From positions 1 through 64,000 of the forward strand of contig NZ_JAPHNL010000292.1 in assembly GCF_026274175.1 (NCBI RefSeq): 64,000 nucleotides of DNA, read 5' to 3'. This document shows, piece after piece, positions 32,334-42,533 of this stretch (the first letter of the stretch is position 1; every line of letters begins with the position of its first letter). Under the pieces are notes generated by a model. That model did no database searches. It saw nothing but the letters and a program-made list of their open reading frames with translations, and was not told the origin of the DNA. Made by a program: the position numbers and the translations under genes. The DNA is from Streptomyces beihaiensis (GTDB taxonomy: Bacteria > Actinomycetota > Actinomycetes > Streptomycetales > Streptomycetaceae).

Positions 32334-34082
32334 ATGTCTTCCTCCACACCGCCACCGCCACCGCAGCAAGCGCACCCCACCCGCCGCACCGTTCTCGCCT
32401 CCGCCGCGGGCCTCGTCCTCGCGGGACCGCTCGCCGCGGCCTGCGGCGGTGCCGACAGCGGCGCCCCGGAGCCCGGAGGCACCCTCGTCGTCAACGCCAC
32501 ACAGGGCCAACTGGTGCGCAACTTCAACCCGTTCGCCCCGCAGCCCCTGCACCCCACCCACGGACTCCTCTACGAGCCGCTGTTCCACTTCAACGCGGCC
32601 AAGGCGGGCGAGGTCCACCACTGGCTCGGCACCGGCTACACGTGGGCCGACGGCGGCAGGAAGCTCACGGTCGCCCTGCGCCGGGGCGTGAAGTGGAGCG
32701 ACGGCAAGCCGTTCACCGCCGAGGACGCCGCGTACACGTTCCAGATCGCCAAGGACAACAAGGAGCTGAACCAGTACGCCTACCCGCTCGACACGATCAC
32801 GGCACCCGACGACCACACCCTCGTGCTGACCTTCACCGAGTCCGCGTACACCAAGGAGTACTTCCTGCTCGGCAAGTCCAAGATGCTGCCCAAGCACATC
32901 TGGGCGAAGATCCCGGACGCGAAGAAGAAGACCGAGACCAACCCGGACCCGGTCGCCACCGGGCCGTGGAAGGTCAAGTTCGTCAAGGGCACCACCATGG
33001 AGCTGACCGCCCGCGACGACTACTACGTGCCGGGGCTGCCGCACTTCAAAACGATCCGGTACGTCTCCTTCAGCGGGAACAACGCGTTCCTCGCCCAGGT
33101 CGCCAAGGGCCGGATCGACTGGGCGGGCGGCTTCATCCCCGACATCAAGAAGAACTACCTCGACAAGGACCCCGGGTTCGCCCTGGTCGACGTTCCGATG
33201 TCGGTGGCGTTCCTGGTGCCGTGCGCCGCCCGCGGTGTCACCGCCGACGTGAACGTCCGCAAGGCGATCAGCGCCGCGCTCGACCGCGCGTTCATGAGCA
33301 AGTCCGTCTACGGCGGATACGCCCCGCCCACCAACCCGATGGCCCTGCTGCTGCCCAACTTCCACAACGTGCTCGACCCGACCCTCAAGGACGCCACGTT
33401 CGAGACGGGCCGAGCGGCCGTCGCCAAGCATCTGCGGGCCGCCGGATACACGAGAAGCTCAGGCGGCTGGACCAAGGACGGCAGGAAGCTGAGCCTCTCC
33501 CTGACCCTGGTGTCCGGCTGGACCGACTACGTCAGCGTCGGGCAGATGGTCGAGCAGCAGCTGAAGAAGGCGGGCATCGGCCTGGAGATCAAGGCCGTCT
33601 CCGTCGCCCAGTTCACCGACGCCCAGGCCACCGGGCGCTTCGAACTCCTCCTGAGCAACTACGGGTACACGCCCGACCCGCGCGCGTACTACGACCAGCT
33701 CCTCAACAGCGCCATCGCCCCGGCCATCGGCAAGAGCACCAACGTCGGCAACTACGGCCGCTACCACAACCCGACCGTCGACAAGGCCCTCGCCGCGATC
33801 GCCGCCACCACCGACCTGGCGCGACAGAAGCCGCACTACGCCACGATCCAGCGGGAGTTCATCCGCGACATGCCGCTGATCCCGCTGTTCGAGCAGCAGA
33901 ACGAGATCGAGTTCAACGGCAACCACGTCACCGGCTACCCCACCCGGCAGAACCTGTACGCGGGCCCCGCGATCTGGCTCGACCCGGACGGCGGCTGGGT
34001 CGCCGCACGGATCAGACCCGCGAAGCCGGCCGCACCCGCGAAGCCGGCCAAGTCCGCCCCGTCCGCCAAGCCCGCCGAGTAG
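32334..34082 (+). CDS. ABC transporter substrate-binding lipoprotein, family 5 (Opp type)
   Basis: 582 residues from ATG at 32334, GAGGGA six bases upstream. The leader has a twin-arginine RRTVLASAAGL and lipobox LAAAC (Cys near residue 37), so it is probably a Tat-exported lipoprotein. SBP_bac_5 landmarks: GGTLVVNATQGQLVRNFNPF, VKWSDGKPFTAEDAAYTF, ATGPWKVKFV, VRKAISAALDR. The C-terminus is a Pro/Ala/Lys linker. Family 5 proteins bind peptides or, in many actinobacteria and Thermotoga, oligosaccharides. With a LacI regulator and glycosidase next to it, a sugar ligand is the better guess. First of a five-gene operon. Confidence 0.93.
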   Translation: MSSSTPPPPPQQAHPTRRTVLASAAGLVLAGPLAAACGGADSGAPEPGGTLVVNATQGQLVRNFNPFAPQPLHPTHGLLYEPLFHFNAAKAGEVHHWLGTGYTWADGGRKLTVALRRGVKWSDGKPFTAEDAAYTFQIAKDNKELNQYAYPLDTITAPDDHTLVLTFTESAYTKEYFLLGKSKMLPKHIWAKIPDAKKKTETNPDPVATGPWKVKFVKGTTMELTARDDYYVPGLPHFKTIRYVSFSGNNAFLAQVAKGRIDWAGGFIPDIKKNYLDKDPGFALVDVPMSVAFLVPCAARGVTADVNVRKAISAALDRAFMSKSVYGGYAPPTNPMALLLPNFHNVLDPTLKDATFETGRAAVAKHLRAAGYTRSSGGWTKDGRKLSLSLTLVSGWTDYVSVGQMVEQQLKKAGIGLEIKAVSVAQFTDAQATGRFELLLSNYGYTPDPRAYYDQLLNSAIAPAIGKSTNVGNYGRYHNPTVDKALAAIAATTDLARQKPHYATIQREFIRDMPLIPLFEQQNEIEFNGNHVTGYPTRQNLYAGPAIWLDPDGGWVAARIRPAKPAAPAKPAKSAPSAKPAE

Positions 34083-34093
34083 GGGAGCGGTCC

Positions 34094-35086
34094 GTGCGTG
34101 TGAGACATCTGCTGCGCAAACTCGGCTTCTACGCGGTCGCCGCCTGGATCGCGGTCACCCTCAACTTCGTCCTGCCCCGGCTCATCCCCGGCGACCCGGT
34201 CCAGTTGATGATGTCCCGCATGGCGGCGTCCGGACCGGTCACCGAGGGGCAGGAGAAGGCCATGGCCGCCATGCTGGGCCTGGGCCACGGAAACCTCCTC
34301 CAGCAGTACGGCGACTACCTGTCCTCCCTGGCCCGCCTCGACTTCGGCCTGTCCACCACCTACTACCCGGCCAAGGTGAGCGACGTCGTCGCGCACGCCG
34401 TGCCCTGGACGATCGTCCTGGTCGGCCTCGCCACCCTGCTGAGCGTCGCCCTCGGCATCACGCTCGGCACCCTGGCGGGCTGGCGGCGCGGTGGGCGACT
34501 GGACGCGCTGGTCCCGTCCGCGACGTTCCTCGCCGCCGTCCCCTACTTCTGGGCCGCGCTGATCCTGCTCTACCTCTGCACCCAGGTGTGGGCCCTCGCC
34601 CCGTCCAGCGGCGGCTACGACGAGACGTACACCATCGGCCTCAACACCCGCTTCGTCGTCTCGGCCGTCCAGCACGGAGTACTCCCCGCCATCACCATCG
34701 TCGTCGCGTCGGTCGGCGGCTGGATGCTCGGCATGCGCAACATGATGGTGTCGACGCTCGCCGAGGACTACGTCATCGCCGCCGAGGCCAAGGGCCTGCG
34801 GCCGCGCACCGTCATGGTCCGCTACGCGGCCCGCAACGCCGTGCTGCCGTCGGTCGCCGGGTTCGCCATCACGCTCGGCTTCATCGTCTCCGGCTCCCTC
34901 GTCATGGAGATCGTCTTCTCCTACCCCGGCATGGGCTACACGCTGCTGCAAGCCGTCACCAACAACGACTACCCCCTCATGCAGGCCATCTTCCTGATGA
35001 TCACCTTCGCGGTACTCGTGGCGAACTTCCTCGTCGACCTCCTCTACTCCTTCGTCGACCCGCGCACCCGGGAGGCCACCTCATGA
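34094..35086 (+). CDS. ABC permease, OppB/DppB type
   Basis: 330 residues from GTG at 34094, AGGGGAG six bases upstream, 11 bases after the binding-protein stop. About six membrane segments; the first carries the DppB hallmark NFVLPRLIPGDPVQLM. The EAA loop is EDYVIAAEAKGLRPRTVMVRYAARNAVLPSV. The end is FVDLLYSFVDPRTR, also typical. It pairs with the next permease to form the channel. Confidence 0.94.
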   Translation: MRVRHLLRKLGFYAVAAWIAVTLNFVLPRLIPGDPVQLMMSRMAASGPVTEGQEKAMAAMLGLGHGNLLQQYGDYLSSLARLDFGLSTTYYPAKVSDVVAHAVPWTIVLVGLATLLSVALGITLGTLAGWRRGGRLDALVPSATFLAAVPYFWAALILLYLCTQVWALAPSSGGYDETYTIGLNTRFVVSAVQHGVLPAITIVVASVGGWMLGMRNMMVSTLAEDYVIAAEAKGLRPRTVMVRYAARNAVLPSVAGFAITLGFIVSGSLVMEIVFSYPGMGYTLLQAVTNNDYPLMQAIFLMITFAVLVANFLVDLLYSFVDPRTREATS

Positions 35087-35982
35087 CGGCGACGGCCACC
35101 GCACTCGCCGCGCCGCCCGACGACACGGCGGCCGCGCGCGGCGGCAGGCTGCGCGCCGCGCTGCGGTCGGGGCGGCTGCGCGCCGGGCTCGGCATCGTCG
35201 CCGTCCTCGCCCTCACCGCGGCGCTCGGCCCGCTGTTCCTGGGCGATCCGGACGCCGTCAGCCAGGACCTGAGCCAGGCACCGTCCGCCGCCCACTGGCT
35301 GGGCACCACGCAGACCGGTCAGGACGTGTTCACCCAGTTCGTGGTGGCGGCACGCGGCACCCTGCTGATCGGCGCGACGTCCGCGCTGATCGCCACCGCC
35401 GTGTCGGCCGTCGTCGGGATCGGCGGCGGCTTCCTGGGCGGCCTCACGGACGAGGCACTGTCCCTGCTGAGCAACATCTTCCTCGTCATCCCCGGGCTTC
35501 CGCTCGTCATCGTCGTGGCGGCCTACGTCGGCGCGGGCACCGGCGCCACGATCCTCGTCATCGCCCTCACCACCTGGGCGGCGTCGGCCCGCGTGCTGCG
35601 CGCCCAGACGCTCTCCCTGCGGACCAGGGACTACGTGCTCGCCGCCCGCCTGTACGGGGAGTCGCGCCGCCGGATCGTCCTCGTGGAGATCCTGCCCAAC
35701 GAACTCGCCATCATCGTCTCGCAGTTCATCTTCGCCGTGATCTTCGCGGTGCTCACCCAGGCCGCCCTGGCGTTCCTCGGCCTGGACGACCCGTCGAACC
35801 TCACCTGGGGCACGATGCTCTACTTCGCGCAGAACGCCGATGCCCTGACGGGCGGAGCCTGGTGGTGGTTCATCCCGCCCGGCCTCGCCATCGCCGTGCT
35901 CGGCGCCGCGCTCTCCCTGATCAGCTTCGGCCTCGACGAGGTCCTCGACCCCCGCCTGCGCGCGAGGAGGCGCCGACCATGA
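35083..35982 (+). CDS. ABC permease, OppC/DppC type
   Basis: 299 residues, ATG overlapping the previous stop. N-terminal cytoplasmic tail, then membrane segments beginning GLGIVAVLALTAALGPLFLG; HWLGTTQTGQDVFTQFVVAARGTLLIG is the OppC signature, and the EAA loop is RDYVLAARLYGESRRRIVLVEILPN. It ends LISFGLDEVLDPRLR, as family members do. It partners with the OppB-type permease. Confidence 0.94.
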   Translation: MTATATALAAPPDDTAAARGGRLRAALRSGRLRAGLGIVAVLALTAALGPLFLGDPDAVSQDLSQAPSAAHWLGTTQTGQDVFTQFVVAARGTLLIGATSALIATAVSAVVGIGGGFLGGLTDEALSLLSNIFLVIPGLPLVIVVAAYVGAGTGATILVIALTTWAASARVLRAQTLSLRTRDYVLAARLYGESRRRIVLVEILPNELAIIVSQFIFAVIFAVLTQAALAFLGLDDPSNLTWGTMLYFAQNADALTGGAWWWFIPPGLAIAVLGAALSLISFGLDEVLDPRLRARRRRP

Positions 35983-37019
35983 CCGACGACATCCTGCTGG
36001 CCGCGCACCACGTCGACGTCGTCTACGACACGGGCGAGGGCACACCCACCCACGCCGTCCGGGACGTCGCTGTGGAGCTGCGCCGAGGCGAACTCCTCGG
36101 CATCGCGGGCGAGTCGGGCTGCGGAAAGTCCACCCTCGCGTACGCGCTGACGCGGCTGCTGCAACCGCCGGCGCGGCTGGCCGCCGGGACCGTCACCCTC
36201 GACGGCCAGGACCTGTACGCGCTGGACCGCGAAGCGCTGCGGGCGGTGCGCTGGACACGCCTGTCGATGGTGTTCCAGAGCGCCATGAACGCGCTCAACC
36301 CTGTCACGACGGTCGGCCGCCAGTTCGACGACATCTTCCGGGCGCACCGGCCCGCCATGACGGCGACCGAGCGCCGCGCCAAGGCGGGCGAACTGCTCGA
36401 CATGGTCGGCATCGACCCGTCCCGCCTGCGCTCCCACCCGCACGAGCTGTCCGGCGGCATGCGCCAGCGCGTCGTCATCGCGATGGCGCTCGCCCTCGAC
36501 CCCGACGTCGTCGTCATGGACGAACCGACGACCGCCCTCGACGTCGTCGTACAGCGCGAAATCCTCGACGAGATCGAAGAGTTGAGGGAGCGCCTCGGCT
36601 TCGCGGTCATCTTCATCACCCACGACCTGAACCTGCTGCTGGAGATCAGCGACCGGCTCGCCGTGATGTACGCGGGCCGGATCGTCGAGTACGCGGACAC
36701 GGCACGGATCGCCGAGGGCGGCGCCCTGCACCCCTACACACGGGGTCTGCTGCGCTCCTTCCCCGCACTCACCGGGGACCGCCGCGACCTGCGCGGCATC
36801 CCGGGCCAGCCCCCGGACCTGCGGCTGGCGACGCCGGGCTGCGCCTTCGCGGACCGCTGCGAGGCGGTCGTGGAGCGCTGCCGTGCGCAGCGGCCGGAGC
36901 TGGAACGGGTGGGGGAGGGGCTGTCGTGGGCGGCGTGCCATGTGGCCCGCCATCATCCATCGGACCGCCAGGCCGTACCCACCGAGTCGGCCGGCCAGAC
37001 ACGAGGAGGCCCGGCATGA
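35979..37019 (+). CDS. ABC ATPase, OppD type
   Basis: 346 residues, ATGA overlap with the previous gene. Walker A GESGCGKST (about 46-54), Q-loop VFQSAMNALNP, signature LSGGMRQRV, Walker B VVVMDEPTTALD and H-loop FITHDLN are all intact. The C-terminal oligopeptide-transporter domain has a Cys-rich motif CAFADRCEAVVERC, which in some members holds an iron-sulfur cluster. It hydrolyses ATP together with the OppF-type partner. Confidence 0.95.
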   Translation: MTDDILLAAHHVDVVYDTGEGTPTHAVRDVAVELRRGELLGIAGESGCGKSTLAYALTRLLQPPARLAAGTVTLDGQDLYALDREALRAVRWTRLSMVFQSAMNALNPVTTVGRQFDDIFRAHRPAMTATERRAKAGELLDMVGIDPSRLRSHPHELSGGMRQRVVIAMALALDPDVVVMDEPTTALDVVVQREILDEIEELRERLGFAVIFITHDLNLLLEISDRLAVMYAGRIVEYADTARIAEGGALHPYTRGLLRSFPALTGDRRDLRGIPGQPPDLRLATPGCAFADRCEAVVERCRAQRPELERVGEGLSWAACHVARHHPSDRQAVPTESAGQTRGGPA

Positions 37020-38038
37020 CCACCGGCACGACCACCCCCGCCGCACTCGAAGTCGACCACCTCACGGTCGACTTCAAACGCCGAGGCGCCCCGTCGCTGC
37101 GCGCCGTCGACGACGTCACCTTCACCTTGCACCCCGGCCACACCCTGGCCCTGGTCGGCGAGAGCGGCAGCGGCAAGTCGACCGTCGTGCGCGCGCTGTC
37201 CCGCCTGGTCGCGCCGAGCGCGGGACACGTCAGGCTGGCCGGCGCCGACCGCACCCGCGACGCCGCCTACCGCCGGGCCGTGCAGATGGTCTTCCAGGAC
37301 CCCTTCGCCTCCCTCAACCCCGCCCACACCGTCGGCCACCATCTGCGCCGCCCCCTCCTGGCCGGCGGCCGGGCGACCCGCTCCGACGTCGACGCGCGCG
37401 CCGCCCGGCTGCTGGACGCGGTCAACCTCACCCCGGCCGCCGACATCGCCCGCGCACGCCCCCACGAACTGTCCGGCGGGCAGCGCCAGCGCGTGGCCAT
37501 CGCGAGGGCACTGGCGCCGGAACCGGCGGTCCTGCTGGCCGACGAGCCCGTCTCCATGCTCGACGTCTCCATCCGCCTGGAGATCCTCGGCCTGCTCGAC
37601 CGGCTCAAGCGGGAACGCCGTCTCGCCCTCCTCTACGTCACCCACGATCTGGCCACCGCCCGGCACTTCGCGGCCGACGTGATGGTCATGTACCGGGGCC
37701 AGATCGTCGAGCGGGGCCCGAGCGACGACGTCATCCTGCGCCCCCGGCACCCGTACACCCAGCTCCTGGCCTCCGCGGCCCCCGGCGCCGCGGGCTCCCG
37801 CGAGCGGGCGCGCGAGGCGCGGGCGGCCCGGCTCGCCGCCCGGCGAGCCCGGCCCGCGCAGCCGCGGGAGACCTCACGGCACGCCCCGCCCGACGAGGGC
37901 TGCCGCTTCCGGCCCCGCTGCCCGCTGGCCACGGACCGCTGCGCCCGGCGTCCGCCCGTGGTGCCGCTCGGACCGACGGGGCACGAGGCGCGGTGCTGGC
38001 TGCACGTCGACGCGGCGCGGCAGGGGCCGGCGGCCTGA
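37016..38038 (+). CDS. ABC ATPase, OppF type
   Basis: 340 residues, ATGA overlap. Walker A GESGSGKST, Q-loop VFQDPFASLNPAHTV, signature LSGGQRQRV, Walker B LLADEPVSMLD, H-loop VTHDL. The C-terminal Cys motif CRFRPRCPLATDRC matches that of the partner ATPase. An Ala/Arg-rich linker precedes it. Last gene of the Opp-type operon; the following sugar transporter starts 175 bases on with its own candidate control site. Confidence 0.95.
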   Translation: MTTGTTTPAALEVDHLTVDFKRRGAPSLRAVDDVTFTLHPGHTLALVGESGSGKSTVVRALSRLVAPSAGHVRLAGADRTRDAAYRRAVQMVFQDPFASLNPAHTVGHHLRRPLLAGGRATRSDVDARAARLLDAVNLTPAADIARARPHELSGGQRQRVAIARALAPEPAVLLADEPVSMLDVSIRLEILGLLDRLKRERRLALLYVTHDLATARHFAADVMVMYRGQIVERGPSDDVILRPRHPYTQLLASAAPGAAGSRERAREARAARLAARRARPAQPRETSRHAPPDEGCRFRPRCPLATDRCARRPPVVPLGPTGHEARCWLHVDAARQGPAA

Positions 38039-38115
38039 GAGCGCCGGAGAAGGACGCCGCGCGCGGCACCCGGTGAACGCGTGTGGCATCCCCGTGACCC
38101 ATACTTGTGCGTTTG

Positions 38116-38132
38116 GGACCGCAAAGCGGTCC
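38116..38132. promoter_or_regulatory. dyad upstream of the second sugar transporter
   Basis: GGACCGC-AAA-GCGGTCC, a perfect 7-bp-arm dyad 82 bases before the binding-protein start. It may be an operator for this operon or a terminator of the Opp-type operon; no T tract follows, and position favours an operator. Confidence 0.5.
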
Positions 38133-38213
38133 TCCCGGACCGGTGGACGGTCCCCGGGACCGGCCCCGCCGGACCCGGCGTACGACACAGCAGACCAAGA
38201 AGGGCACGGCCTC

Positions 38214-39221
38214 GTGGCACGGTTTCGGACCTGGGTGAGCATCGCGGTGGCGGGGGCGCTCGGCCTCACGCTGGCGGGGTGCAGCAGCACCGGCGGCAAG
38301 CGGGCTGAGGACGCCAGGAAGGCGGCCCGGTCCGCGAGCGGCGAGGCCGCGGTGAACACGCCGCGCTGGACCGTCGCGATGATCACCCACTCGGGTGATG
38401 GCGACACCTTCTGGGACATCGTCCAGAGCGGCGCCAAGCAGGCGGCCGTCAAGGACAACATCAACTTCCTGTACTCCCACAGCGACCAGGCCAACCAGCA
38501 GGCGCAGCTCGTGGACGCGGCCGTCGACAAGAAGGTCGACGGGATCATCGTCACGCTGGCCAAGCCGGACGCCATGAAGGCGGCCGTGGCCCGCGCCGAG
38601 AAGGCCGGCATCCCCGTCATCACCGTGAACTCGGGCTCGGAGGAGTCCAGGAAGTTCGGCGCGCTCACCCACATCGGCCAGGACGAGACGGTCGCGGGCG
38701 AGGCCGTCGGCGAGGAGCTGACCAAGCGCGGCAGGAAGAAGGCCCTGTGCGTCCTGCACGAGCAGGGCAACGTCGGCCACGAGCAGCGCTGCGCGGGCGC
38801 GAGGTCGAAGTTCGACGGGACGATGGAGAACCTGTACGTGCAGGGCACGAACATGCCCGACGTGCAGTCCGCCATCGAGGCCAAGCTCCAGTCCGACAAG
38901 TCCATCGACGCCGTGGTGACGCTGGGCGCCCCCTTCGCCGCCACCGCCGTGAAGGCGAAGAAGGACGCCGGCAGCAAGGCCGAGATCGACACGTTCGACC
39001 TGAACGAGCAGGTGGCCACCGGCCTTGAGGGCGGGGACCTCGGCTTCGCGGTCGATCAGCAGCCCTACCTTCAGGGCTACGAGGCCGTCGACCTGCTGTG
39101 GCTGTACAAGTACAACGCCGACATGCTGGGCGGCGGCAAGCCGGTCCTCACCGGCCCGCAGATCGTCACCAAGGACCAGGCGGCCAAGCTGGAGCAGTAC
39201 ACGAGGCGAGGGACGCGATGA
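38214..39221 (+). CDS. sugar ABC transporter binding lipoprotein (RbsB/FrcB type)
   Basis: 335 residues from GTG at 38214 with AAGAAGGG upstream. Lipoprotein signal [21 protein letters not shown], lipobox LAGC. The periplasmic-binding-protein type 1 fold follows: [64 protein letters not shown], and [17 protein letters not shown]. It binds a monosaccharide outside the membrane. Permease and ATPase genes follow with ATGA overlaps and a ROK kinase comes next. Confidence 0.94.
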   Translation: MARFRTWVSIAVAGALGLTLAGCSSTGGKRAEDARKAARSASGEAAVNTPRWTVAMITHSGDGDTFWDIVQSGAKQAAVKDNINFLYSHSDQANQQAQLVDAAVDKKVDGIIVTLAKPDAMKAAVARAEKAGIPVITVNSGSEESRKFGALTHIGQDETVAGEAVGEELTKRGRKKALCVLHEQGNVGHEQRCAGARSKFDGTMENLYVQGTNMPDVQSAIEAKLQSDKSIDAVVTLGAPFAATAVKAKKDAGSKAEIDTFDLNEQVATGLEGGDLGFAVDQQPYLQGYEAVDLLWLYKYNADMLGGGKPVLTGPQIVTKDQAAKLEQYTRRGTR

Positions 39222-40300
39222 CCGCGACGGTTCCCGAGAGGCAGCCGGACAAGCAGCCCGGCGGGCGGCCCAGGCAGGCCGCCGCCGACGAGCGGCTGCT
39301 GAGCGCGTCCGTCTGGAAGAAGCTGCTCGGCCGCCCCGAGCTCGGTTCGGTCGTCGGCGCCATCGCCGTGTTCGCGTTCTTCGCGATCTTCGCGGACAGT
39401 TTCGTCAACGCATCCAGCCTCGCCACCGTCCTGTACGCGTCGTCGACCATCGGCATCATGGCCGTACCGATCGCGCTGCTGATGATCGGCGGAGAGTTCG
39501 ACCTGTCGGCCGGTGTCCTGGTCACGTCGTCGGCGCTGATCTCGTCGATGTTCAGCTACCAGATGACGGCGAACACCTGGGTCGGCGCGGGCGTCTCGCT
39601 CCTGGTCACCGTCGCCATCAGCGCCTTCAACGGCTTCATGCTCACCCGCACCAGGCTCCCCAGCTTCATCATCACGCTCGGCACGTTCCTGATGCTGACC
39701 GGCCTGAACCTCGGCTTCACCAAGCTGATCAGCGGCACGGTGTCGACCAAGTCGATCTCCGACATGCAGGGCTTCGACTCGGCCAGGGTCGTCTTCGCGT
39801 CGACCCTCACGATCGGTGGCGTCGACTTCAAGATCACCATCTTGTGGTGGCTGGTCCTGGTCCTGATCGCCACCTGGATCCTGCTGCGCACCCGCCTCGG
39901 CAACTGGATCTTCGCGGTCGGCGGCGACGTCGACGCCGCCCGCGCGGTCGGCGTCCCGGTCGACAAGACCAAGATCGGCCTCTACACGGGCGTCGGTTTC
40001 GGTGCCTGGGTCTCGGGCCAGCACCTGCTCTTCTCGTACGACGTCGTGCAGTCGGGCGAGGGTGTCGGCAACGAGCTGATCTACATCATCGCGGCCGTCA
40101 TCGGCGGCTGCCTCATCACCGGCGGCTACGGCTCCGCGGTCGGCGCGGCGATCGGCGCGCTGATCTTCGGCATGGCCAACAAGGGCATCGTCTTCGCCGA
40201 GTGGAACCCGGACTGGTACAAGTTCTTCCTCGGGGCGATGCTGCTCCTGGCCGCCCTGCTCAACGCGTGGGTGCGCAAGCGCGCGGAGGCGACGACATGA
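39218..40300 (+). CDS. sugar ABC transporter permease (RbsC/FrcC type)
   Basis: 360 residues, ATGA overlap with the binding protein. Eight or more membrane segments; [21 protein letters not shown] and [21 protein letters not shown] are the BPD_transp_2 signature, and [31 protein letters not shown] is the cytoplasmic coupling loop. Single permease gene, so it works as a homodimer. Confidence 0.95.
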   Translation: MTATVPERQPDKQPGGRPRQAAADERLLSASVWKKLLGRPELGSVVGAIAVFAFFAIFADSFVNASSLATVLYASSTIGIMAVPIALLMIGGEFDLSAGVLVTSSALISSMFSYQMTANTWVGAGVSLLVTVAISAFNGFMLTRTRLPSFIITLGTFLMLTGLNLGFTKLISGTVSTKSISDMQGFDSARVVFASTLTIGGVDFKITILWWLVLVLIATWILLRTRLGNWIFAVGGDVDAARAVGVPVDKTKIGLYTGVGFGAWVSGQHLLFSYDVVQSGEGVGNELIYIIAAVIGGCLITGGYGSAVGAAIGALIFGMANKGIVFAEWNPDWYKFFLGAMLLLAALLNAWVRKRAEATT

Positions 40301-41127
40301 CCGACGACCACACCCCTCTCGTCGAGCTGGACGGTGTCAGCAAGTACTACGGGAACATCCGCGCCCTCGAGGACGTCTCGCTCCTCGTCAACGCCGGGGA
40401 GATCACGTGTGTGCTCGGCGACAACGGCGCGGGCAAGTCGACCCTCATCAAGATCATCGCGGGCCTGCACCAGCACGACGCGGGCACGTTCCGGATCGAG
40501 GGCGAACAGACGAGACTCGCCAGTCCGCGCGAAGCCCTCGAGCGGGGCATCGCCACGGTCTTCCAGGACTTGGCCGTCGTCCCGCTGATGCCGGTGTGGC
40601 GCAACTTCTTCCTCGGCTCCGAGCCGACGAAGGGCGCGGGGCCGTTCAAGCGGTTGGACGTCGAGCTCATGCGCCGCACGACCCGTGAGGAGCTGCTCCG
40701 CATGGGTATCGACCTGCGCGACGTCGACCAACCCATCGGCACGCTCTCCGGCGGCGAGCGCCAGTCCGTGGCCATCGCCCGAGCCGTCTACTTCGGTGCG
40801 AAGGTCCTCGTCCTGGACGAGCCGACCGCGGCGCTCGGGGTGAAGCAGTCCGGCGTGGTCCTCAAGTACGTGGCGGCCGCGCGCGACGCGGGGCTCGGCG
40901 TGGTCCTGATCACGCACAATCCGCACCACGCCTACCTCGTCGGCAACCGGTTCGTGCTGCTCAAGCGCGGTGGCATGGTCGGCAGCCACACGCGCGAGGA
41001 GATCAGCCTCGACGAGCTGACCCGCCAGATGGCGGGCGGCAGTGAGCTGGACGACCTCCGTCATGAACTGGAGCGAGCCCCGGCCCCCACGCACCTGGGC
41101 GGGCACCCGCGGGGCGCGACCGAGTAG
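40297..41127 (+). CDS. sugar ABC transporter ATPase, single-domain (FrcA type)
   Basis: 276 residues, ATGA overlap. Walker [10 protein letters not shown], signature [14 protein letters not shown], Walker [19 protein letters not shown]-loop [11 protein letters not shown]. RbsA-like ATPases carry two nucleotide-binding halves (about 500 residues); this has one, as in fructose FrcA, so it should dimerise. The switch from histidine-aspartate ITHD to ITHN is common in this subgroup. Confidence 0.94.
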   Translation: MTDDHTPLVELDGVSKYYGNIRALEDVSLLVNAGEITCVLGDNGAGKSTLIKIIAGLHQHDAGTFRIEGEQTRLASPREALERGIATVFQDLAVVPLMPVWRNFFLGSEPTKGAGPFKRLDVELMRRTTREELLRMGIDLRDVDQPIGTLSGGERQSVAIARAVYFGAKVLVLDEPTAALGVKQSGVVLKYVAAARDAGLGVVLITHNPHHAYLVGNRFVLLKRGGMVGSHTREEISLDELTRQMAGGSELDDLRHELERAPAPTHLGGHPRGATE

Positions 41128-41331
41128 CCCGCCGCGGTCCGTGCGGCGGCTGCGGGTGGTCCGCGGCTGGTCGCGCGGTTCCGCGCGCCCCTGGGAGCGC
41201 GGGGCGCCGGCAACCACGACGCACCGGCACCGCGCACACGACCGCACCACCCCACCCGCGGCGCGGCCACGCCGCGCCACCCCGCAAACCCGGCATGCGG
41301 CGCGACCACCGAGTGAGGCAGAATCGCCGCA

Positions 41332-42504
41332 ATGAGCACCTACCGTGACCTCGCGCACCGCGGCAGCGCTCGGGCCACCGTCCTGCGGACGGTCGGCACC
41401 CGGGAACGCCGCTCGCACCTGACCGCGCCCCGCGTGCCGACGGTCGGCATCGACATCGGCGGCACCAAGGTGATGGCGGGCGTCGTCGACGCGGACGGCG
41501 CCATCCTGGAGACGCTGCGCACGGAGACCCCGGACAAGTCGAAGAGCCCGAAGGTCGTCGAGGACACCATCGTGGAACTCGTGCTCGACCTCTCCGACCG
41601 GCACGACGTGCACGCGGTCGGTATCGGCGCGGCCGGCTGGGTCGACGCGGACCGCAACCGCGTCCTGTTCGCCCCGCACCTGTCCTGGCGCGACGAGCCG
41701 CTGCGCGACCGCCTCTCCGGCCGCCTCGCGGTCCCGGTCATGGTGGACAACGACGCCAACACCGCCGCCTGGGCCGAGTGGCGGTTCGGCGCGGGCCGCG
41801 GCGAGGACCACCTCGTCATGATCACCCTCGGTACCGGCATCGGCGGCGCCATCCTGGAGGACGGGCAGGTCAAGCGGGGCAAGTACGGGGTCGCGGGCGA
41901 GTTCGGGCATATGCAGGTCGTGCCGGGCGGCCACCGCTGCCCGTGCGGCAACCGAGGCTGCTGGGAGCAGTACAGCTCAGGAAACGCGCTGGTCAGGGAG
42001 GCCCGCGAGCTCGCCGCCGCGGACTCTCCGGTCGCGTACAACATCATCGACCGGGTGCACGGCAACATCCAGGACATCACGGGGCCGCTCATCACCGAGC
42101 TGGCCCGTGAGGGTGACGCCATGTGCGTCGAGCTGCTCCAGGACATCGGCCAGTGGCTCGGCGTCGGTATCGCCAACCTCGCCGCGGCTCTCGACCCGTC
42201 CTGCTTCGTCATCGGCGGCGGGGTCAGCGCAGCGGACGACCTGCTGATCGGCCCGGCCAGGGACGCGTTCAAGCGCCACCTCACCGGCCGCGGCTACCGC
42301 CCGGAGGCCCGTATCACCCGTGCCGAGCTGGGCCCGGAGGCCGGAATGGTCGGCGCCGCGGACCTGGCGCGTCTGGTCGCCCGCCGCTTCCGCCGCGCCA
42401 AGCGCCGCCGCGTGGAGCGCCATGAGCGGTACGAGCGCTACGCGGCCCAGGCGCGCGGCCTCAGCCGAACCGGCTCGACCGGCGGCGCGGCGGACCGCGA
42501 CTGA
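41332..42504 (+). CDS. ROK-family sugar kinase (glucokinase-like)
   Basis: 390 residues from ATG at 41332. ATP-phosphate motif VGIDIGGTKVMAGVVD, catalytic base in VDNDANTAAWAEW, GTGIGGAILEDG, and the zinc motif CPCGNRGCWEQYSSG (CxCGxxGCxE), all as in GlkA. A 36-residue N-terminal extension has no HTH, so it is a kinase, not a ROK repressor. The C-terminus carries an Arg-rich tail (RRFRRAKRRRVERHERYERY). It phosphorylates the sugar brought in by the upstream transporter, 204 bases away; the interval 41128-41331 shows no other gene. Confidence 0.92.
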   Translation: MSTYRDLAHRGSARATVLRTVGTRERRSHLTAPRVPTVGIDIGGTKVMAGVVDADGAILETLRTETPDKSKSPKVVEDTIVELVLDLSDRHDVHAVGIGAAGWVDADRNRVLFAPHLSWRDEPLRDRLSGRLAVPVMVDNDANTAAWAEWRFGAGRGEDHLVMITLGTGIGGAILEDGQVKRGKYGVAGEFGHMQVVPGGHRCPCGNRGCWEQYSSGNALVREARELAAADSPVAYNIIDRVHGNIQDITGPLITELAREGDAMCVELLQDIGQWLGVGIANLAAALDPSCFVIGGGVSAADDLLIGPARDAFKRHLTGRGYRPEARITRAELGPEAGMVGAADLARLVARRFRRAKRRRVERHERYERYAAQARGLSRTGSTGGAADRD

Positions 42505-42533
42505 GGCCGATGGAAGTGACAGGACGTACCACC

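Noticed and set aside
41332-42504. ROK protein as transcriptional repressor of the sugar operon
   Set aside because: The N-terminus has no winged helix; the glucokinase catalytic and zinc motifs are complete.
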